A stretch of DNA of 64,000 nucleotides from Astragalus membranaceus (Eukaryota > Streptophyta > Magnoliopsida > Fabales > Fabaceae), in NCBI GenBank assembly GCA_039519185.1, contig CM076848.1, positions 187,548,628-187,612,627 of the forward strand, read 5' to 3'. A model generated the notes under the pieces. That model was not told where the DNA came from and made no database searches. It saw only the letters and a list, made by a program, of their open reading frames with translations. Shown in pieces: positions 44,001-52,956 of the stretch. Position 1 is the stretch's first letter. Every line of letters begins with the position of its first letter. The position numbers and the translations under genes are program-made.

Positions 44001-45619
44001 TTAGGTCATATTTGGTTGGCACCAAGGTAATAGTCTTCACAGACCATTCAGCCATTAAATATTTAATAACAAAAAAGGATGCAAAGCCTAGGCTAATTAG
44101 GTGGGTTCTCCTACTCCAAGAGTTTGATTTAGAAATAAGGGACAAAAAGGGAGTAGAGAACCAAGTTGCTGACCATCTTTCTAGATTAGAAAGAGACATT
44201 ACAGGTACAGCAGGTGGGGAGATTAAGGAATACTTTCCAGATGAGCAACTGTTGGCAATGACTGATAATTCAATAACCGCTGTAGCGGTCAATGTAACAA
44301 CACTTGACGCTGTAGCGGCTGAACCAGCAACACTTTGGTATGCTGACATAGTGAACTTTCTGGTTAGCAAGGTAGTACCTGCTGAGATGACTTATCAGCA
44401 AAGAAGAAGGTTCTTCCACACACTGAAACAATATTATTGGGATGAACCTTTTCTATACAAGAAGTGTCAAGACCAGTTAATGAGGAGATGCCTAGCAGAG
44501 GAAGAACAAATTCAAGTGCTACAGCACTGCCATTCTGCACCATGTGGTGGGCATTTTGGTGGGGTTAGAACTGCTGCAAAGGTATTGCAATCTGGCTACT
44601 TTTGGCCTTCACTTTTCAAAGATGCTCAAAACTTTGTTAAAAAATGTAACAGGTGCCAAAGAACAGGGAATATCTCAAACAAACATGAAATGCCTTTAAC
44701 AAACATTCTAGAGGTTGAACTCTTTGATGTTTGGGGAATGGATTTCATGGGACCTTTTCCCCCTTCTCATGGAAACCTATACATTTTAGTAGCAGTAGAC
44801 TATGTTTCAAAATGGGTGGAAGCTGTTGCTTTACCCAACAATGATGCAAGGTCTGTGAGCAAATTTTTATTGAAAAACATTTTCACTCGTTTTGGAACTC
44901 CTAGAGCCATCATAAGTGATGAGGGATCTCATTTTTGTAATAAACTAATTGAGACCCTATTGGCTAAATATGGAGTCAAACATAAAATAGCAACTGCTTA
45001 TCATCCACAAACTAGTGGTCAAACTGAATTGTCAAATAGAGAAATAAAAAGAATGTTGGAAAAAATGGTAGGGCCTTCAAGGAAAGATTGGTCAATACAT
45101 TTAGATGATGCTTTATGGGCCTACAGAACAGCTTATAAAACACCTTTGGGGATGTCCCCCTATAGGTTGGTTTATGGGAAGTCCTGTCACCTACCAATTG
45201 AACTTCAACACAAGGCCCATTGGGCTCTAAAAAAACTCAATTTTGACAACAAGAAAGCAGGAGATGCTAGATTGCTGCAATTGAATGAATTGGAAGAACT
45301 TAGGCATTTTGCCTATGAGAATGCAGCAATCTATAAAGAGAAAACCAAGGTGTGGCATGATCAAAAACTGATAAAAAGAGATCTCACAGAAGGAGGACAG
45401 GTATTGCTTTACAACTCCAGGTTAAGATTGTTTCCTGGAAAGTTAAAATCCAGGTGGTCAGGCCCTTTTCAATTAATGAAAATATATAGCCATGGGGCTG
45501 TGGACCTCTATGATGTGACCACCAATACCACCTTCAAAGTGAATGGCCAAAGGGTTAAACAATATTTTGGTGAAAATGTGGTAAGGGACAAAACCACAAT
45601 TGAGCTTAAAGATCTCTAA
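41024..45619 (+). CDS. Athila gag end, protease, reverse transcriptase, RNase H and integrase
   Basis: An uninterrupted frame, counted from an ATG at 41018 inside the inserted LTR, of 1533 residues. In order: zinc knuckle C44-C47-H51-C56; protease with DLGASIN near residue 355; RT with WVSPVQCVPKKGG and the catalytic FMDD near residue 793; RNase H from about 938 (CDASDFAIGAVLG); integrase HHCC finger near 1180; and integrase core with the first acidic residue in WGMDF near 1242, the second in SDEG near 1301, and glutamate exactly 35 residues between later (GQTELSN). All catalytic residues are present. The 5' part was continuous with gag at 29031-30040 before the LARD element inserted. It would copy element RNA and integrate the product. 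Confidence 0.9.
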   Translation, partial: VASLTNMIKSMSTSNAVAVTAAAVHEPTVAVIEQASPGSVTCVYCGGEHLYEECPGNPVSVNFVGFNKNNNPYSNTYNPGWKNHPNFRWGANNATAPNYSAPANPPGFPAQNYQRQNAPVIDNSLEGLIKGFMSDCKTALKTHEASIKNLEVQMGQMANVLSQRISGSLPSTTEASTSGTTGKEHVKAITLRSGRDLIGSSTVSDDEKNKNSEKQKEPTTHAIAPEPTATAPVVERTPLLPRIIPTYPDPPYPQRLRKAHEDKQFNKFIEVLKQLHINVPLVEALQQMPNYAKFMKDVLSKRRRLGEFETVAMTGECSMLMQNKLPPKSKDPGSFTIPCSIGNFYSGRALCDLGASINLMPKSIYTQLGVGTARPTSLTLQLADRTLAYPEGILEDVLIKVDKFVFPVDFVILDFDADKEVPIILGRPFLATGRTLIDVQRGELIMRVNDQEVKFNILNAMKFPDPNIEECSFVSVIDKVVQDHFQKSTDHLRQLLSNSKDTWSDTEAAGEEEQTAKEIWAKRYESLEQENSNIRKDLPSTEQPPTLELKDLPSHLKYAYLGNNSTLPVIIAADLSEKQEQDLIQTLQRHKKAIGWQMSDIKGISPTICMHRIVLEEDSKNYIEGQRRLNPIMKEVVKKEIIKWLDAGIVYPISDSAWVSPVQCVPKKGGVTVITNEMNELLPTRKITGWRICMDYRRLNKATRKDHFPLPFIDQMLDRLAGKEFYCFLDGYSGYNQIAILPEDQQKTTFTCPYGTFAFRRMPFGLCNAPATFQRCMMTIFSDYIERSMEVFMDDFSVFGETFHLCLSNLEEILIRCEETNLVLNWEKCHFMVQEGIVLGHKVSKKGLEVDKAKIEVIEKLSPPTNIKGIRSFLGHAGFYRRFIKDFSKISKPLCQLLQHDNPFIFDEPYILAFDKLKKALITTPVIIAPDWSKPFELMCDASDFAIGAVLGQRYDKIFHSIYYASRTLVEAQLNYTVTEKELLAVVFAFDKFRSYLVGTKVIVFTDHSAIKYLITKKDAKPRLIRWVLLLQEFDLEIRDKKGVENQVADHLSRLERDITGTAGGEIKEYFPDEQLLAMTDNSITAVAVNVTTLDAVAAEPATLWYADIVNFLVSKVVPAEMTYQQRRRFFHTLKQYYWDEPFLYKKCQDQLMRRCLAEEEQIQVLQHCHSAPCGGHFGGVRTAAKVLQSGYFWPSLFKDAQNFVKKCNRCQRTGNISNKHEMPLTNILEVELFDVWGMDFMGPFPPSHGNLYILVAVDYVSKWVEAVALPNNDARSVSKFLLKNIFTRFGTPRAIISDEGSHFCNKLIETLLAKYGVKHKIATAYHPQTSGQTELSNREIKRMLEKMVGPSRKDWSIHLDDALWAYRTAYKTPLGMSPYRLVYGKSCHLPIELQHKAHWALKKLNFDNKKAGDARLLQLNELEELRHFAYENAAIYKEKTKVWHDQKLIKRDLTEGGQVLLYNSRLRLFPGKLKSRWSGPFQLMKIYSHGAVDLYDVTTNTTFKVNGQRVKQYFGENVVRDKTTIELKDL

Positions 45620-46133
45620 TTTGAAAGAGAAAGTCTGGCTGCAGACTTTAAAGGCAAGCGCTCTTGGGAGGCACCCCAAGAATTCTAACAAAATTATTAT
45701 GTCTATTTTCTATGCAGGAAATTAGGATAAGCGCTGTAGCGGTTGCTTAGAACAACGACGCTGTAGCGTTTGTCTCAAATCAGGACTGGGTGAGGTCAAA
45801 CAAAAAAATAAAAAGATCCTGCTCAGGATGAGCTGGCACTGTACCCCCATCCCTAGCCTGACAAGCACGTGCACCTACTCACCTGCAATTGTCAAATCAA
45901 CAGTTTCATCTTCTCTCTCCCACTTCACTCACAAAACCGTAACTTTAATATCCACAACTCCCCACGCCACCATTTTCTTTTCTCTTTCTCTTTCCTTCAT
46001 CTCAGAAACTGCTCGCAACCGTTACACTCACCACTCAAAAAAAAACTTCCACTCCTTCTTCTTCCTTCGTCCCAATACACACCAACACTTCCCAAAGCGC
46101 CCAGAAGTAAATACGCAAAACTCTTAATCAACC

Positions 46134-48080
46134 ATGACCAAAAAGCAAGCCGCACTCAAACGATCTGGTAAGGGAGCTACTAAGAAACCAGAACCCTCAA
46201 ATCCTACGAAAAACACCATGCCTAAGGCAACCCAAGATCCTCAAAGATTCTGGAAGATGGATTTCATAGCTGAAAGAGGATTCAAGACAGAAAATGCTCC
46301 TGATGCGTTTTCAACCGCTGTCACATCGCTGGGATGGGATAGCTTCATCAAGCATCGCAAAGATTACATGACATCGTTGGTGCGAGAGTTCTATTCTGGC
46401 ATTGAAGAACCTAAGGAGGGAAAGCCGCAAACTCATTCACTAGTAAGAGGAGAAACTGTGAACTTCAACTCCAGAACAATCAATGATATCTTCCATTTAG
46501 GTTATCATGGAAAAGCGCTGGAAACTAAAGTTCTGAACTGGGGAGATGAGGAAATGGAAGCTGTTCGAAGAAGGATTTGTGTGGAAGGAGCAATTTGGGA
46601 CAAATTTGGAGCTGAATACAAAATTAAAAAAGCCTATCTGTGTGAAGAAGCAAATCTGTGGTGTAGCTTCATCAAACACTCCCTGCTGCCAACATCTCAC
46701 ACAACATTTGTGGAGAAAGAAAGACTCATTGTCATTGATGCTATAATGGCAGGAGAAAAGATAGACGTGGGCAGATTGATAGCCAGAGAAATAGAGAAGT
46801 GCAGAGTTAAAAAGGGAGGTAACTTATATTTTCCTTGTTTAATTTCTGAGTTATGTCTGGAGGCTGATGTAGAAGTAGAAGCCAAAGAAGAAAGAAGATC
46901 CCCTCTTGGGGCATTTCCTTGCATTTTCAAAGTTAAGCAGAAACCTGCCGCTGCAGCGTCTTCTGACTCTCAAGCGCTACAGCGCTTAGAGCTGAAGCAG
47001 CAGGTCCTCTGCAAATTTGTGAAAGAAAAATTTGACTGGGAAAAAGCATTGTATGCTCAAATATCCAAAGGAAAAACATCAATTCCCCCTCCTCAATTCC
47101 CTGATTGGCTGCTGGAAGAAGAGCCAATTAAAAAGCAAGAGAAAAAGGGAGTGAAGGCAGAAAAGAAAAAGGTTGGGGCTAGTCCATTAAAGAAAGCAAA
47201 GGCTAGTCCAGCAAAGAAAACAAAGCCTAGCCCAGCCAAGAAAGTGCAAAAAGCTGTCGTAGAGGAGGAAAGCCTGGATTCTGATGACATTGAGAACATT
47301 AGTGAGGAAGATGAAGAAGAAACAATTGCAGTTATGAAAGAGATGGAAAAGCAAGTTGATGAAGAATCATCAGGAGAGGAAAGTGAGTCTGAAAAAGAAA
47401 CTGAGAGTGAGGAGGAGGAGCAAGTTGAAGAAATACAATGTGATCCAACCCCAAGCCCAAAGAAACCAAAAATTACACCTTCCAAACCAACCCCCACTGC
47501 CAAAACAACCAATCCACCATCAACCCCTACCACCATCCCTGAACATACCAAACCAACACCTAAGAAAACACCGGCCAAGCAAGTAACACCAAAGAAGCCT
47601 GAACCAAAACAGCCACCACCAAAAGAAAAACCAACTGAGCAGCTAAAGAAAATTTACCAGTCATACTTAAAGCCTAGAAGAGCCACAGGTGTCAAACTGG
47701 CTGAGTACCCAGAAGAAGGTATTCAGCCAGTAGGTGCTGCAGCAACTATGTCTGCAGTACCTAGTGACCCATTGCCTGAGGTGCATCTCACAGAAGAAGA
47801 ATCTGAAAAAGAGGCTGCTGAGGAGCTGGTGAATATGCAGGATGAAACAGAGCCAGTACCGGAAGAACAGGTGGAAGAAAAGGAGCAAGAGCAAACAGAA
47901 GAGGAAGAAGCAGAGCAGGAGTCAGACGCTGCAGCAGCAGCAGTTCAAGATGTAAGCGCTACAGCGCCACCAACCGCTGTAGCGGCTGAAAGCCCTGCTC
48001 CACCTCAGCCAAAGAAGAAGAAGGCAGAAAAAGGAGCCCCAGCACCTTCAAGAGCCAGTAAGAGGCTCAAGAAGGCCTAA
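46134..48080 (+). CDS. Athila env-like / ORF-1 family protein
   Basis: A 648-residue open frame about 0.5 kb after pol, the position of the env-like gene in Athila, Calypso and Cyclops elements. Residues about 35-290 carry the conserved ORF-1-type domain (RFWKMDFIAERGFKTE, VREFYSGI, VRGETVNFNSRTINDIFHLG, WCSFIKHSLLPTSH). Residues about 330-410 have repeated Lys-Ala-Ser-Pro basic motifs, followed by a Glu-rich stretch, a Pro/Lys/Thr stretch and another Glu-rich stretch. The last residues are basic (SRASKRLKKA). I see no clear signal peptide or membrane segment, so the env label is doubtful here. The basic/acidic tail would suit a nuclear or nucleic acid-binding protein. Four CGCTRYAGCG palindromes lie in this frame. 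Confidence 0.8.
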   Translation: MTKKQAALKRSGKGATKKPEPSNPTKNTMPKATQDPQRFWKMDFIAERGFKTENAPDAFSTAVTSLGWDSFIKHRKDYMTSLVREFYSGIEEPKEGKPQTHSLVRGETVNFNSRTINDIFHLGYHGKALETKVLNWGDEEMEAVRRRICVEGAIWDKFGAEYKIKKAYLCEEANLWCSFIKHSLLPTSHTTFVEKERLIVIDAIMAGEKIDVGRLIAREIEKCRVKKGGNLYFPCLISELCLEADVEVEAKEERRSPLGAFPCIFKVKQKPAAAASSDSQALQRLELKQQVLCKFVKEKFDWEKALYAQISKGKTSIPPPQFPDWLLEEEPIKKQEKKGVKAEKKKVGASPLKKAKASPAKKTKPSPAKKVQKAVVEEESLDSDDIENISEEDEEETIAVMKEMEKQVDEESSGEESESEKETESEEEEQVEEIQCDPTPSPKKPKITPSKPTPTAKTTNPPSTPTTIPEHTKPTPKKTPAKQVTPKKPEPKQPPPKEKPTEQLKKIYQSYLKPRRATGVKLAEYPEEGIQPVGAAATMSAVPSDPLPEVHLTEEESEKEAAEELVNMQDETEPVPEEQVEEKEQEQTEEEEAEQESDAAAAAVQDVSATAPPTAVAAESPAPPQPKKKKAEKGAPAPSRASKRLKKA

Positions 48081-49244
48081 TAAGGCAAGAATTGTTGGCT
48101 TCTTATGCCGGTTATGTATTTTGTACTAACTTTGTACTTTACTTTGTTGTTTTGTTAAGACCTCTCCCTTTCTTGTCAAGCAAGCAGTGAGGACACTGCT
48201 GATTTTAATTTCTGGGGGAGAACCTTATGGTTAACAGTGTTTTTAAATTAAGTACAATGATGTTTTTAAATATTTAGTATAATTATGCCATGTTTTGCAT
48301 GTATTGCATGTTTTATATTTTGTATGCTTGAGTGGGAAGTATGATTAGCTGCATGTTTTAAATTTCTTAGTAAGCAAAAGCTGATTCATATAGCCAAAGA
48401 TAAATAAGAATTTTTGAGTAAGGCAGAATTGTGTAAACAATGAAATGATGTTGTTGCTGCTTTTACACAAAATCCAAGCTTAGTAAAGAACCTAGTTAGC
48501 TAGGAATAATCTAAGGATGAAGTTAAGTTTTGGATAACCAAAGGGTTAGCCAAGTTTCCATTAAAAATTGAGAGTTGTTTTAAAAGCTAAGTTTGGGGGA
48601 GCATCGGTTATGTTAAGGCTAGGAACAAAAGATGATAAATTGGCCTTTGTAGAATGAAAAAAATAAAAATGAATGTGGTCTTGAAAAAAGTTGCAAAATA
48701 TCTTAAATAAATTGCTGAGCTGTTCCAAAAAGCATAAAAAGAAAATGCAAATAAGGAGCTCAGTAATGAAGATAGCATCTAGTTTTAATCATAAAATCTA
48801 GCGCTACAGCGTCTACGGACTTTGAAGCGCTACAGCGTTTGATCACTAGACCAAAAGTTTATGCACTGGCCAATAATCTGAAAAATGTCTAATTAAAGTC
48901 ATTTGCTGTGCTTTGAAGCCCCTCAGATCTTATGTGAAATTGTTATTCCACTCTTCTTTTTGAAAGCATTCTTTGCCTAACCCCAAAAGAAATCCATTCT
49001 TCTCAAACCTTAGAGAAATTCTGAAATTAACTAGGGACTAAGTTGAGCTTTGATATCACACACTCACAACTGAGCAGTAATGATTCTATTTTGAATTGTG
49101 GATCACTATGGTGTGTGAAAATGATAAGATTTAGCTTTTGAATAAATCCTGTTTAATTTAAAAGCTGCAGCTAGTTATATAAAGAACTTTATCTTGTTCA
49201 AGTGTCATTACTTGGGGACAAGCAATGGTTTAAGTTTGGGGGTG
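48081..49244 (+). other. Non-coding 3' part of Athila with polypurine tracts
   Basis: No coding frame. The tract next to the LTR, AAGTTTGGGGGTG at 49232-49244, is the expected plus-strand primer. Similar tracts AAGTTTGGGGGAG (near 48590) and TTCTGGGGGAGAA (near 48210) lie upstream. Two palindromes are at 48802 and 48828. Confidence 0.7.
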
Positions 49245-50705
49245 TGATAACCTTATTTTATATAGGTTATTTATGCTCCTAATACTTAAGTTATGCTTAT
49301 TTCTCAAGTAATATTAGTACTTAAATATGTGAATATATGAGTATTAGGATAAATATAGGTTATAAGTCAATCCCTTAAAACTTGGGCATAGTTAATGCCT
49401 TTGTGAATATTTTTGATGTTTTGCTTTAGCGCTGCAGCGTGTGCTATCAAGGAAGCGCTACAGCGTTATATGACGGCTGACCATTGAGATATTTGTGTGG
49501 CCACTTGAGGACATGATGAGTCACCACCCTTATCTCTTCCCTTCAGCTGGAATTGTTGACTTTCAAGTGGATGCTAAATTACACTTGACGCCTCCTAAAT
49601 GGAACCCATGTGATAGTTGTTGTATTCCATCATTACCACTTTTTGTAAAGTGCTTTAAGGATAATATCTAAGCTTAATAATCATCATGTAATATTATTAT
49701 ACTATTAAGACTTAGATATTAATTAGATTAATTAAGATTGCTTCACCAAGAGGCAATACACGTAGACAAGTGGTTGTAACTTTGGAGATAAGACTTACAC
49801 TTGACACCGTAGCCACAATTCCATTGATACACACTTTTTAAGCTTTTAGTTTTAACTTAGTTTTCTAGTTCTTCATCCAAGGTTTTTGCTCACGCCTCAA
49901 CTTCATCTCTTGTATGCTACTTGGGATCATTGGAGCGCATCTTTTGCAACCATTCTTCTCTTGTCTTCATACGGTAATACATACTCTCAAGTTGTATTAT
50001 GTTGATGGGACTTGTGATGAGCTAACTTTGTTGTAGTTGGATTGTTCTTGGTGTGTAATGAACCTTGAGTAACTTTTATATAATATTATGATGTTTGTGT
50101 TTTATTCCTTGTGTCATAATACTTTCAATCTTGGTTTGGGAATGATCAACTAAAACAAGGTAACTTTGTGAGTACAGACATGGTTCACAAAGAGAACTCA
50201 AGGAATGATGTGAATGAAAACCCTTTAAAGACATTTAAAGGAAGCACTACTTAACTCTAGACATAGGGGAGTAGTAGTTCATAAGGCAATTGCTGTAAGA
50301 GCTTAATATACAGGGGTAAAACTTATTTAGAGCCTAGACATAGGAGTCTTGTAACATAGCCCTGACGAAAGTGACTGAAAGGCACGCCACCAAGGCGCTA
50401 CAGCGTCTAAGGATTCTGAAGCGCTACAGCGCTTAACGCTACAGCGTCTAATATTATCTGAACATTACTCTTGGGAACTTACTTGCTATTGAGCTATCCA
50501 ACTCACTTTTAATTACTGCAAATTTAATCCTATTTTATCACAACTTATAATGTTTACAACTCTTCACTTTCACTTGTTACTTAATTCTTTTCACTAAGAT
50601 TCTAATCACTTAAACTTCTTAGATTAATTCCAATCCCTGTGGGAACGAACTTTACTTATCAATATATTACTTGTTGCGATTGTGTATACTTGCACATCAC
50701 CTTTT
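49245..50705 (+). repeat. Athila 3' LTR
   Basis: 1461 bp, two differences from the 5' LTR noticed. It contains the same five palindromes. It ends at TTTT, then GCGAATG; the sequence CGCACAACA expected from the 5' side is absent, so it may be clipped by a few bases. Confidence 0.85.
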
Positions 50706-52489
50706 GCGAATGTGACCACCAAGGTCACTTATTTGTTTTGGCGTGCCATGGCACTCTTAACTCCTTGGAGGGATGGTCTTGGCTTTGAGCTAATGTTGAA
50801 GTTGCCCCTGTGATTCGGGCAGTCCCTCCCTACAGGGTATGTTGGGCCTCAAACTTTCCTCTTTCCTCCCCTAACTAAGGAGTTGTTTCTTTGGAACAAG
50901 TGTTAATGCTAGTGAGCTAGAGCAAAAACTGTAATTGCAAGCTGAACTTTTGTCAACCATTCATATCGAGCTTTTACATTTTGTCTTCGTGCTTAAACAA
51001 CAAAATTCTTAACTAGGCATTGCCCTAGGTTCAGGTCCTGATGCCCTGCTCCCTATTCAGAGTCACGGGTCTCATCATCTTCTTCATTCACGTACTGGGC
51101 GAGCTTCCCGTCGCGGATCAGCTCTTCAATGTCATCCCTGAGGGTGTTGCATTTGCTGGTACTGTGCCCATAACCTTTGTGATAACGGCAGTACTTCTTA
51201 GAGGTTCAGCTTTTCCTTTGCACGAGAGGTTCGGGTTGTTTGATGTCCCAAAACTACGCGTCCACGCATTCGGCAAAGATCTCAGCATGGGATGTGTTCA
51301 GCAGGGTGTACTCTGAGAAGCGACCTTGTCGGGGTCGGGACTCCCGAGGAGTTCTCTCATCTTGGGCTCCCTTCTGCCATGGTTCTTCAATGGCCTTGTA
51401 AGCCAACTCGTCCTCCTTGCTGCCAACCTTGGCTTCCTCTTGGTACGCCATGTTGTCTTCTTCGTAGTCCGTGTACTTTTGTGCCTTCTGAAGGAACTCA
51501 TCCAAGCTTCGGGGTTTGTTAACCCCCACGTCCCTTTGAAATAGGCTTCCTTTCTTGAGGCCATCCTTCATCCAAAAGAGCCTCCTCTTGTCTTCAAGGT
51601 TCCTGACGTTGGCAGCCTCCTTGTTGAACCTTTCCAGATATTCTCTAAGTGTTTCTTTCTCTCCCTGCCTGATCGCCCTAAGAATTTCTTCAGATTTTGG
51701 CTTCAAGCGAGAGGCGGCAAAGCGGGTCATGAACATGGTAGCTAGTTACCCCCAGGATGAGACTGAGTTTGGTTTTAAATCCTGGAACCAAGCTAGTGCT
51801 GAATCCGTGAGAGTGAGGGGAAAGATTTTGCAGTGGACAAGTTCTTTTGCCCCCCGGTAACGCATCATGATTGAGAAGTAGGCCAAATGCCTGCCAGGGT
51901 CCCCAGTCCCGTCATACGTTTTGAGAGTTGGGAGCTTCTCTAAGGTCCTCGGAATTGGGCAGTCGTCAACCTTCCTAGTGAAGGGTCATTCATTATAGGT
52001 CCATCGCAAGTTGTGAGGTGACCATTCCCCGAGATCTATGTCTCGACGGTCACGTCGGGCTGGAGATCTCCTCGAGGTAGATTTATGGTGATGGCTCTTA
52101 TGGGTCTTGGCTCGGCTCCGCGACCTCTCGCGAGAATTGAAGGTTGCGAGCGATGAGGTCCTCGGGAGAGACTCCTCAGGCTAGTATGTACCGTCAAGAG
52201 AGGTTGGAGGGGTGCTTGGAGGTGAATCTGATTCTTGGTGTCTGCCGCGTCGAGGAGGAGAGTGGCGAGCTCGCTTCCCTCTAGGTGGAGAGCGATGATT
52301 ATGCTGACGCTTGGGTGGAGATCTGCGGCGCCTGGAGCTCATTGTCCTTGGGGAAGGGGTGTTCCAGCGAGGATGGGGTTGCTCAGGCATGGCTGTCATT
52401 CGCCTCTCTATCTGCCTGAGGCGCGCTTCTTGCTGCAACATAGTCTGGGTGCGGTTGCACAGTAGGTCCAAGAGCTGGCGGATGGTCAC
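50706..52489 (-). pseudogene. Tat-type gag, minus strand, frame-damaged
   Basis: On the minus strand, 52489-52181 encodes the gag start (CNRTQTMLQQEARLRQIERR, then an Arg/Ser/Pro-rich stretch). 51736-51254 encodes the capsid region (FAASRLKPKSEEIL, LREYLERFNKEAANV, GLKKGSLFQRDV, SLDEFLQKAQKYTDYEED). About 51205-51060 in another frame reads CRYHKGYGHSTSKC and IEELIRDGKLAQYV, a zinc-knuckle-like motif usual in the Tat/Retand group. Stops and shifts separate the parts. No protease or pol follows; 50706-51040 is unassigned. Confidence 0.7.
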
Positions 52490-52721
52490 CGCATCCCCAG
52501 GTTGGACGGGTATCTGGATAGAGGCTGGCTGGGGTGTCGGGACCTGAATGTCTTGGTCTGACGTGGAAGCAGCAAGGCCTTCGGGAGTGCCCTCTGGCTG
52601 GGGGTGCGGAGCGGCAATGCTTTGGACTCAGGGTCTACCTCTGGGTGCCATGGGAAAGCAGGAGGAAGTTCAAAAATTAGAGATGATGTGAAAGATAGAT
52701 ATCTCCCACTGTGGTCGCCAA

Positions 52722-52956
52722 TGTTCTGTACCTTGCAGTGTTGGGTGGACTGCAGTTGGTAGGTCACCTGCTGCCTGGCCGGAGGTTAGTGCGAGCCCGG
52801 GAGGGGTACCTGCGAAGCCACTCCGACGCTTAAGTCAGTATTGAGAATAGATGAGTGATTTAGCTAGGAATGAGAATCTACCTTTTTTTGGCAATGTGTG
52901 CCAGTATTTATAGGGAATTGTGCCTGTGGTGGGCCGTTGGATCGGTAGAGTGAATC
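52722..52956 (-). mobile_element. Truncated LTR of the Tat-type element
   Basis: It parallels 22522-22753 from TGTTCTGTACC up to 'agagtgaatc' and then diverges into unrelated DNA. The primer-binding-like TGGCGACCACAGTGGGA lies at 52720-52704 on the minus strand, between this LTR and gag. Only the first 235 bp of the LTR remain. Confidence 0.65.

Larger units (their letters stand above)
27623..50446. repeat. Dispersed CGCTRYAGCG palindromes, 26 copies within the Athila element
   Basis: Start positions are 27623, 27649, 28589, 28615, 28630, 29020, 41068, 41083, 41686, 41707, 42780, 44278, 44308, 45732, 45759, 46949, 46975, 47957, 47975, 48802, 48828, 49430, 49456, 50396, 50422 and 50437. The centre is AC, GT, GC or AT; all give CGCT-RY-AGCG. 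Copies fall in both LTRs, the leader, pol, the env-like frame and the non-coding 3' part. None was seen in 30041-41023 or outside the element. Confidence 0.85.
27438..50705 (+). mobile_element. Athila-type Ty3/gypsy retrotransposon, interrupted by a nested element
   Basis: LTR 27438-28898, tRNA-Asp primer site at 28914, gag, the nested insertion 30041-41023, pol, an env-like frame, a polypurine tract and LTR 49245-50705. Without the insert the element is about 12.3 kb. I noticed only two differences between the 1461-bp LTRs (27781 G versus 49588 A, 28676 A versus 50483 T), so insertion is recent. pol and the env-like frame are open throughout. No 5-bp target duplication was found: the left flank is GGTGC and the right flank begins GCGAATG. 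The LTR end is therefore uncertain, or one flank has been rearranged. Confidence 0.9.
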
